Under the pieces are notes generated by a model that was given only the letters and a program-made list of their open reading frames with translations, was not told the origin of the DNA and did not search any database. A program made the translations under genes and the position numbers. A stretch of DNA of 64,000 bases from Cavia porcellus. Lineage: Eukaryota; Chordata; Mammalia; Rodentia; Caviidae. The stretch spans positions 2,118,501 to 2,182,500 of the forward strand of contig NW_026947488.1 of the NCBI RefSeq assembly GCF_034190915.1, written 5' to 3'. Of the stretch, positions 56,321 through 64,000 are shown in pieces (the first letter of the stretch is position 1; every line of letters starts with the position of its first letter).

Positions 56321-59300
56321 TCAGTAGATATCAGGGCAGTCAGAAAAATTCCGCTCAAAGTAGTCCCCTGCGTATAACCAGTCAGGAGTCCCAGTGTAGG
56401 GGTTGTCACCTGGGTAAAACCACCTGCGGGACACAAGGAGCGCACTCAGAAGACGCTGCTACCCGCTGCTTACACCTGGATGCCCAGAACAGTGCTGTAG
56501 CAACGCACCTGAGGGGACCCCTGCCAGTGAGGATCCCACCAGTGTCCCACATAAATGCGCTGATCTACACACACTCGTCCTGGCGGTCCCCAACAGACCT
56601 TCAACGATTTAACTGCCAGAAACCTGCCTGCCAGGACACTGGACAGCCGGTCAGTGGACAGTGTCCAGCCGGTCCTGGACACTGGTCTTAGGCCCCTGCC
56701 CTCAGCCCCCTTTGGCTGCTCCTACAGCCTGCACCCGCCACAGCCTCGATCCACAGCTGTTCCACGGCACAAGGGCAGCTAAGGGTGTTTCAGTTTGCAG
56801 TGAAGCCTATTTTGGTAGAACTTGTAAGGAAAATTACTTTCTAAGGACAAAATATTATTTTCAGTTTATAATTTTTTGTATCTTTGACACTTTAAGAAAA
56901 GGTTATTTTCAACTGTTTTTCTTTGAAACAAAGGGAGATTTCCAAATAGAAAACCACTAAAAACACGATATTAAGTTGAATTGGAAGCCTAAGCATCAAG
57001 AATTGGTTTTAAAAATTGTAGCCACACCTCTATAAAGAATGAAGCCTCACTGGGCATGGTGGTAGCTGGGCCCAGCTTCTTGGGGCTGAAGCAAGAGGAT
57101 CAGTTGATCCTAGGGGTCCAAGGCTCAGGAGACTCAGGAGGGTGACAGTGACACTTAGTCCAAGGATGGAGAAGGGAGCAAAGGAAGAAACCAAAGCCTG
57201 AAAAGGACTGAGCTCTTCAAAACACCCAAAGATTTTGTAACAGACTTACTTTTTTCCTTTATTTGAGATGAGGTCTCACTAAGTAGTCTACACTAGCCTT
57301 AAACTTGTAATCCTTCTGTCTCAGCCTCCAGAACACTAGGATTATCGGCCACACCATTACGGTCAGCTCTTACGTATGTAACACATGTAACTATAACACT
57401 GCATACACTGATTAAACATAGGTTGGGTTTAAACGGATTAGTAAATCCTTATTAAACAGATCATGTCTGGTGATTACTAAAAAGTAGCGTGAAACAGCCC
57501 CTAAGAAATGGGTCCAGAGCCCCTGGCAGTTGTGGCCAGAAGTCACTGCCTCTCCTGACAGTGTGCAGCTCAGGGCCACTCCATGTTCATGCCGCCCGTG
57601 CTGGCCGGGGACCCGGGCTCCAGCCTGGCCCTCAGGAGCAAGTGTTGCTGCCATTCCCCTGGGGCACCTGTGGCCACTGCACGCCTGGGGACAGCACCAG
57701 TACCCACAGCACTTGTGTTCTGCTTAAATGACTGGCCACGTTGCAGGACAATGCTTTGGGTCAAACACAGGGAGGCAGGCGGCAGTGCCGGGGCTGAGGT
57801 GATCCTCTCCTGAGGGTGTGCACCAAGCAGGGGGCCTGAGGGCGGCAGGGCGACACCCACTGCCCCATGGGCTCCTGCTGCCCTCCCGCCCGCCTCACCT
57901 GGTCCGCCACTCCGTCTCCTCCTTGGCGCGCTCCCTGCGGGCTTCTCTCTGCTTCTCCTCCAGCCGCTCCTTTTCCTGGCTGGCCAGATCTGGATGCGAG
58001 CAGACAGGCTCTGGGTGAGGGCCTGGCCTGCTCTAGGCTCCCAGTTACTTTGGAGATGCCAGAACCCTCCGGACCTCCTGAGGACACGCTCCGCCCTGGC
58101 GCCTGGGTGCTGGAGGGACTTCCCTGGGACCCGGAGCAGAGCCACTGTGCAGGACGATGGCACTGCTCTGAGTGTGGGCCACAATGCTCCTGGCACATCA
58201 CCCGAACACCCAGCTGTGCAGGTGGCAGAGGGGGCAGGCTCGCGCAGCCCAGAGGGGTGCGTCTCAAAGCCGCCTGCATAGGAGGTGAGTTCTGGTAATG
58301 TGGGCCCTCAGGTGTCCACTCTTGAGCTCAGCTCATTCTGGGGGTGGACGGGGAGCGGAACCCCCGAGCCTGCACTTCACACTGCACCCCCTGCCCCGGC
58401 CCCAGCCCTTTTCTTCTCCACTGAGTGTGTGCGGCCAGGCACTCCGAGCTGCATGAGTGAGCAAGAGCCCAGCTCCCTGTCACACTGAAACTGGGAGCAC
58501 CAGGCAGGGACATGGCTCACTGAAACGGCGCCTGCCTGGCAAGCACAAGCGCCCCAGTTCCAATCCCAGCACCAAGAAAAGAAACCGGGAGTGGTGATGT
58601 GCAGAGCTCACAGCAGTGTGGCAGACGGGCCCTTGCGGGCAGATCAGGGCGCAGCAGTGATCCGCTGCAGGCGTGAGAATTCAGGGCTTCACCATCTTAA
58701 CACAGGGCAAGTTTTATAATAAAAATTACACCCATATTTTCTGTTTTTGGGCCCGCTGGGCTTCAGCTCGAGATCATCCTGCCTCAGTGGGCCAGGTTCG
58801 CAGGCTCGTGGCCATCCTTGAGTCTCGGGGTTTAATTTACTGTGTTTACAGAGGCCGTTACGAGCCTCCAAGCAGCTGCCTGAGCAGCGGTGTGCAGAGG
58901 CCTGCTTGCCACCTGATTTGGTCAAAGGGCCTGGGGACCCTTTCTGGGGGACACCTCCTCGAGCCCTGGCGCGGACGTACCCATGTTGCCGTTCTCCATG
59001 CCTCGGATGTCCGGGCGCAGGCGGCAGTCCGTGGGCGGCAGGGTCTTCTCCATGCCCGACTCTAGCTCATTGAGGCTCACAGTGAAGCTGGTGAAATTGT
59101 ACATCTGTAGGGGCACAGACACGGCCCTGTAAACAGCCCCTGATTCACACAACTTGGGATCTAAGCCATGGTCACCCAAAACACTACACGTGGCCATGTG
59201 TCATCAGGCACCGAGTCCTGCTCAGCCCAGCACCTGCTGCCACGCCCCACCACAGGGCCGCCCAGGGTCTCGGCCCTGGCGTCTTCAGTCATTTCCTCTT

Positions 59301-62300
59301 GGAGACGGGGCCTCACTGTGTAGCACAAGCTGGACTCAAACTCACAGCAGTGCTCCTGCCTCCGCCCTCGGTGCTGGTGTGTGCCCTCACGCCGGCTACC
59401 CGCCAGTCTTAGGGCGCAGTGTACACACTGCCCCCAGGAAGCCCACTGGTGACTTGGACGCCTCTTTGCTCAGCATCTTTTTCTCCCCATTTGTAGGGCT
59501 TGAACCGAGGACATTTGTACTAAGCTCCATCCCTTTATTTAAACTTTAAGACAAGTGCTCATTAAATCACTGAGTTCCCCAGGCTGGGCTCAAACCTGCC
59601 ATCCTCTTGTCTCAGCCTCCCAGAAAGCTGGGATTACAGGCCTGTGTCCCACAGCTGGCTTCACTGTCTCTCAGTGGCTGAAAGAATCCCCAGGGTGAAC
59701 ATGTCCAGCGCAGGCTTGCAGTCTGCTGCACCTCCTGCCCTGACGCCCCTGCTCCCACCTGGCCTCCTCCTCTCTCTCGCTTAACATGGTGTCTCAGTAA
59801 GTGGCTCCAGGGCCATAGAGATGCAAATCCTATCTGATCACCCCTGACAAGTGAGCTCTGGGGTACCTGTGTCACACAAAACCCCAGATTCCAGCATCCT
59901 GACCTCGCGTGGCCATCCCCTCTGGCCTCAGACAGCCTCAGCTGCCAGGTCCTCCTGGAGGCCCCATCCTCTCTCTCACTGCAGCGTCCCTGTCCCCAAC
60001 ACCTTCTAAGATAACACCGGGCTACCCCTGGAGTGTGCCCCTCCCTGCCACCAGCCACCTGCTGGGCAGAGAGGGGGACACTGGGGCCGATCTGCTCCCA
60101 GCACCCAGGCCCAGCCTACAGCTAGCAGGCAGGAAGCTTCAACCGGCACCAGAGAACCAAAGGGTGGGGCGCGAGGTTATTCTTAAAATTAACTTCCCTG
60201 AGAACACACAAGCTTTATTTCTCTAAACAAAAACGAAGCAGATGTGAACTAGTATCATTGTGCTCCTCAAACAGCGACATCGCTTGGGGAGGCGAGCCGC
60301 ACGCTCCCCCATGCATATCTACACAGAGGCAGCAGCGCAGCGCAGACGCAGGCAGAGGCTCCAGGGCCGCGTGCGTGGGCAGCGCACCTGCACGCACAGA
60401 AAGCATGCTGGCACTCGGCATTACAACGTGCAGTGTGTTACAGGATGCTCCGCCTGCATGTTTTCCTTTTATATGTTTGTATCTCATACTATTTGTACTA
60501 TAATAAACAATGTCACACAGATGTAATGAGAATTCTTAAGTGCAGTCCTCAGACAGAAATGTCACACTGTGTTTAGTGCCCACACAGTGGTGTGCCCACC
60601 CGCAGTGCCAGCCAAGAGCTTCTGAGCCCAGGTCTCAGAGATGAGACGGATTAGAAAGACAGACATGGAGGTCAGAACTCGGGCCTCACCGAGGAGTCTG
60701 GAGTCCTCTTGTGACGAGGACAGTCTGAGCGGCTCGGGGACAAAGCCAGGTGCCCCGTGCTTGGTGGAAGGACAGGCACAAGTGTGGGGGGCTCCAGTGC
60801 GGCGGCCGGGCATGGAAACAGGCAGGAACCAGTTCCCAGACCTCATGGGCATTGCAGAGGAGTGGGCCTGGGCTGCACATGGGTACACGGCTGGGTGCCG
60901 CTCTGGAGGGCATGGGCCCTCGGGCCCCAGCTGCAGAAGCAGAGTGCTCAGAGATGCTGACTGAGGCGTATCAGGGACATAGAGAGGGCGTGGCAAACCC
61001 TCAGTACCTGGCACCAGGCTGGCCTGGGCCCACACAGAGCACGCAGGTGCGAGGAGTACAGACCTGAGCAGAGTTGGGGGGCCGGCTGTTGATCCTCCAG
61101 AGTAGCTTGCTCCCAGGGATGACGTGCACTGTCTCCTGAGCTACAGGCACATCATCAGCCACATCGCCAGCCACGTCACTGTCAGCCTTTTCTGGGCCAT
61201 CATCCTGAAACACAGGACATTTAGGTATTCCTGTACCATACAGCTGCCAGCTGGAACTTCAAGGCCTGTTCCCAGGTCCCTCTGCAGAGCGAGACCCTTT
61301 TTGTTAACCAAGAAGAAAACCAGGTTTCCTCTCGAGAGATGACACTGGCCATCCTCTGGTGTGTGGAAAGGGTAGGGCTCAGGAAACCAGCTCAGCCCTC
61401 TGCAGGGCTATGCTGCACTGGGCTGTCCCACCCAGAGAGAAGGTGAGGCAGCTGGGTACGGCTGCAGGCATCCTGGGCTCTGCGGGCACCAGGCCACATG
61501 CAGGGTGCCTGCCCACCTCAGCATGAAGGGCAGCAGACTGGAGCTTCCCCAGATGCTGCTGCTGGCCCTCAACCAAGCAGTCCCCATGGCTGGGATCACA
61601 GGAGCTCGCCTTCTAGACTATGCCCAGTGTCCAAACCATCCTTCCCAGAACACGATGGCCTCCCCATCTCCAGAGTCGGTTCAGCCGAGGAAGCTGCAAA
61701 CAGAACCGCAGTGGAGGGCAGAGCCCTGGGCTGGGAGCAAAGCTCAGGGTCCCTCTACCGGACGCCAGCAAAGGGACATGCTCTGAGCTCTAGGTCACCC
61801 AAAGGACCACAGAGCAGGCCAAAGTATTACATGACACCACTAAGTGGAGCTCACATTTCAACTATGTGTAGCCTTTAAATGGAATGTTCCTTTTTTTTTA
61901 AACAAGAGAATTATTAGAAAAGATATCTTTTTTTTTTGTACCAGGGACCGAACTCACAACCTCACACTTGCCAGGCAAGCGCTGTGCTACATCCCTGGTC
62001 CTTTTTAAAAATAAATATTGAACACCTTGATTCAATACATTCCCATTGATTATCCAGAAAACATGACACATCTTTTATTACTTTAGAATTACTGTCTTAA
62101 AATCATCAGTATCCTAATGTACGGGGGAAAATCCTTGCCAATTTTCCTGATTGCTGAATAGGTTACCTAGTACTCAGAACTGGAAAAAATGTTATCTCAT
62201 ACTCAGAACTATAAAAACTACAAACAAAACTCACCTGGCTTTTTAAATAGATCTAAGCTGTTTCACATAAAGGAAGGGGATTTATTAAGAAGGACCCAGA

Positions 62301-62826
62301 ATTGGGTTTAGCTCAGCGGCATAAGCACCTGCCTTGCAAGCAGGCGGTCGTGAGTTTGATCCCCGGTACCGATAAAAAGAGAAAAAGAAAAAAAAAAACT
62401 AAGGAAAAAAAAAAAAGAAGAACCCAGAATTTAGAATTTCCAGAAAAGAAATGCATTTGCGTGAGGTTTCTGGGACATTTTTAGTCCCGGGAGGAAACCA
62501 CAGTTTATGACACAGCCCCGACACAATCTGAAGGCAGAGACTCCCACCCAGCACCAGAGCGCAGGCAGACAGGCAGCTGCACCTTAACACAAACTCCCGG
62601 CTTGGCCCTCCCGCACTGGCCCAGGAGCGAGCCTGGAGCCTCCGAGCAGCTGTGGCCTCACCCACCCAGGCTCCCCGCCAGGGCTGCAGCGGGACGGCTC
62701 ACCAGCTTGGCTTTCCTCGGGTGGTCGCCTCTTTTCTCCTGCTTCTTGAAGGACTCGTAGGACGCAGGCTCTATGCCCCACAGGCACTCCGTCCACTTGC
62801 CGTAGATTATGAAGAGCTTCTTTTTG
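56321..62826 (-). CDS. OSBPL2: Oxysterol-binding protein-related protein 2, C-terminal part
   Basis: OSBPL2 (ORP2) moves cholesterol and phosphoinositides between membranes. Five minus-strand exons are visible: 62826-62703, 61204-61064, 59104-58981, 57989-57899 and 56423-56321 (583 bases, about 193 residues ending with the TGA at 56323-56321). They encode the end of the lipid-binding ORD domain: [41 protein letters not shown] and [16 protein letters not shown] charged helix ([21 protein letters not shown]) and the terminal [16 protein letters not shown] segment follow. The first visible exon opens with one base that completes a codon from an exon beyond 64000. The ORD fingerprint EQVSHHPP lies outside the window. 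Exon 61204-61064 carries a 12-base duplication adding four residues relative to human. Confidence 0.95.
57048..57180 (+). repeat. Diverged 7SL-type SINE
   Basis: CACTGGGCATGGTGGTAGCT, CTGAAGCAAGAGGATCAGTT and TCCAAGGCTCAGGAGAC suggest a rearranged B1-like element. Confidence 0.55.
57250..57365 (-). repeat. B1-like SINE, reverse orientation
   Basis: GAGATGAGGTCTCACTAAGT, CACTAGCCTTAAACTTGTAA, GTCTCAGCCTCCAGAACACT and AGGATTATCGGCCACACC read as reverse B1. Confidence 0.8.
58505..58592 (+). repeat. ID-like SINE
   Basis: GGACATGGCTCACTGAAACG, GCCTGCCTGGCAAGCACAAG, CCAGTTCCAATCCCAGCACC and an A-rich tail. Confidence 0.8.
59285..59405 (-). repeat. B1-like SINE, reverse orientation
   Basis: GGAGACGGGGCCTCACTGTG, AGCTGGACTCAAACTCACAG and TCCTGCCTCCGCCCTCGGTG follow the reverse B1 order. 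Confidence 0.75.
59483..59655 (-). repeat. Composite ID+B1 SINE (B1-dID type)
   Basis: A reverse ID-like half (GGGCTTGAACCGAGGACATT...CTAAGCTCCATCCC) runs directly into a reverse B1-like half (CCCCAGGCTGGGCTCAAACC...AAGCTGGGATTACAGGCC). The order fits the dimeric B1-dID family described from squirrels, dormice, beavers and some other rodents. Confidence 0.7.
61922..62008 (-). repeat. ID-like SINE, reverse orientation
   Basis: A poly-T tail, TGTACCAGGGACCGAACTCA, CTTGCCAGGCAAGCGCTGTG and CTACATCCCTGGTC form a well-kept reverse copy. Confidence 0.85.
62300..62420 (+). repeat. ID-like SINE, well preserved
   Basis: TTTAGCTCAGCGGCATAAGC carries a near-consensus A box, and CGTGAGTTTGATCCCCGGTA a recognisable B box, followed by a long A-rich tail. 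It lies in an OSBPL2 intron, opposite to the gene. Confidence 0.9.
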
Positions 62827-64000
62827 CTGTAAGAAAGGGGGTCCCGACCCAGTTCAGAGCCATCACGAGGCACCCGTCCCCGCGAGGCCCCTTCACGCTG
62901 CCTGTGGGACACCTCCTCCTCTCGGGATCCTCTGCACTGGGACGAGGCCGGGGGTAAGTGCAGAGGGAAATGCACACGCAGGCGCTCCCTGTCTGAAAGC
63001 AGCTACTCCTGACCTGATGCCACAGCTGAGAGGAACACAAAGCTCAGCAGCCTAGAGAGAGGCAGCCACAGGGCCTCGGGGAGAATTACAAAGGAGATAA
63101 GAAGGTCCAAGAAAAAGAGCAATTATCTATTTTTCTCAATTTAAATTTGCACATTCCAATCTCGATTGTTTCCGTGGTGCCGGGGCTGAAACCCGGGCCT
63201 CACACAGGCGAGGCACTGCTGACCACTGACCTCCGTCCCGAGGCCACACTGCTGTGTCTTAAACCAGACTTCAAGTGCTGTGTGCCTTCAGGCCTTTCCT
63301 GTCGGTTATGTCAACAGCCCAGGCCCCGAGGAGCTGGTGGTGTCTGATTTCTCTGGTCACGGAGCTCTGTGCCTGATTCCAAAAGGAACAGAGCCACCAC
63401 CCTGCCGGGCCCTTTGCCCCTTTGTCTGAGGAGAGCACACAGTGGCCTCTGCTCCCAGGATGCACTGCTCTGACAGGCTCCTGCCACTGGGAGAGGACAA
63501 GTGTCTCAGTGGCGACCTTCCAGGCCAGTACAATGGGACAAGGGCAATGCAGCCTGGACTGGTCAGTGCAGACGGCATGGTGGCCACCTCTCCATCTCTG
63601 AGGAAACGGCATGCTCAGATTTAGCATGGAATCTCCAAAACCCGAAGAAAAGTTTGGGCATTCTCAGGGCTACAGAGCAGCCTCTGTGCCTATAGCCGGG
63701 GTGACTCTGGGGGAGGAGACCCCAGCAGGCTGCCACCCTAAAAAGCTGTGCCGGGCCCAAGGGCATTTCCCAGGAGATGGCATCTTACAGGCAGCATGAA
63801 CAGGTAAGTTTCTGTGCCCCAGGGAACATGGATAAGGCTGCTTAAAGTGTCCACATTGGAAACTAGATCCTAAGAGCTGGAAGGAATCGCTTGCTGTTAT
63901 GTGGCTCAAATTCCTTACTGAAAAGAGACAGAGAGATTGAGACCTAAAAGATAACAGAACTAATCCAGAGCAGGGGAAAATCTGAACAGTCGGACCGCTT
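62827..64000 (-). other. OSBPL2: OSBPL2 intron, cut by window end
   Basis: The next upstream exon (expected to encode HKVEGHIQDKN) was looked for and not found here. The intron contains one minus-strand ID-like SINE (63170-63248) and otherwise unassigned sequence. Confidence 0.6.
63170..63248 (-). repeat. ID-like SINE, reverse orientation
   Basis: GGTGCCGGGGCTGAAACCCG, GGCGAGGCACTGCTGACCAC and TGACCTCCGTCCC are a diverged reverse ID element. Confidence 0.7.

Larger units (their letters stand above)
59105..61063 (-). other. OSBPL2: OSBPL2 intron
   Basis: The 2-kb intron contains a minus-strand B1-like SINE (59285-59405), a composite ID+B1 SINE (59483-59655) and an AT-richer unique stretch near 60180-60560 with an AATAAA at about 60502 on the + strand. 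No gene was recognised. Confidence 0.6.

Noticed and set aside
62300..62375. Possible tRNA gene
   Set aside because: The tRNA-like boxes are followed by an unrelated body and A-rich tail, and sister copies occur across the window; it is a SINE, not a tRNA.
62827..64000. Further upstream OSBPL2 exon
   Set aside because: No minus-strand stretch encodes the expected HKVEGHIQDKN segment with a donor; the exon must lie beyond the window.

Overview
This is mammalian genomic DNA: large GC-rich genes with short GT-AG exons, CpG-island promoters, ancient MIR/L1 remnants, and many 7SL-derived B1-like and tRNA-derived ID-like SINEs. B1 plus ID-type SINEs point to a rodent. The ID-like consensus and a fused ID+B1 element (59483-59655) fit a non-mouse-like rodent (squirrel, dormouse or beaver side) better than mouse or rat. 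That taxonomic placement is an inference. No bacterial, phage or CRISPR feature was seen.

Layout. Positions 1-1400 are LAMA5 upstream sequence. A CpG-island promoter lies at about 1400-2560. LAMA5 (laminin alpha-5 chain) runs on the + strand from the ATG at 1700 to the TAG ending at 44384. I could place all 80 coding exons by frame, splice sites and remembered family sequence. They sum to 11,076 bases, giving a 3,691-residue protein with no frameshift or premature stop. ADRM1 (proteasomal ubiquitin receptor Rpn13) follows tail-to-tail on the - strand: nine coding exons (49414 down to 44945), 407 residues, with its CpG island at about 49450-50800. A repeat-rich intergenic stretch (about 50300-55300) leads to the 3' end of OSBPL2 (oxysterol-binding-protein-like 2), also on the - strand. 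Five C-terminal coding exons of OSBPL2 lie between 62826 and 56321, and the rest of the gene is beyond the window. The order LAMA5 - ADRM1 - OSBPL2 with these orientations is the conserved mammalian arrangement (human 20q13.33, seen here reversed).

The three genes are neighbours by synteny, not a pathway. LAMA5 encodes a secreted basement-membrane subunit, ADRM1 a proteasome lid/base receptor that recruits UCHL5, and OSBPL2 a cytosolic lipid-transfer protein. Local points worth a second look are two LAMA5 introns that appear to use GC donors, an inverted duplication of about 150 bp in LAMA5 intron 2, paired AP-1 sites in the same intron, closely abutting convergent 3' ends of LAMA5 and ADRM1, and a 12-bp in-frame duplication in OSBPL2. 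I found no convincing sign of an undescribed biological system.
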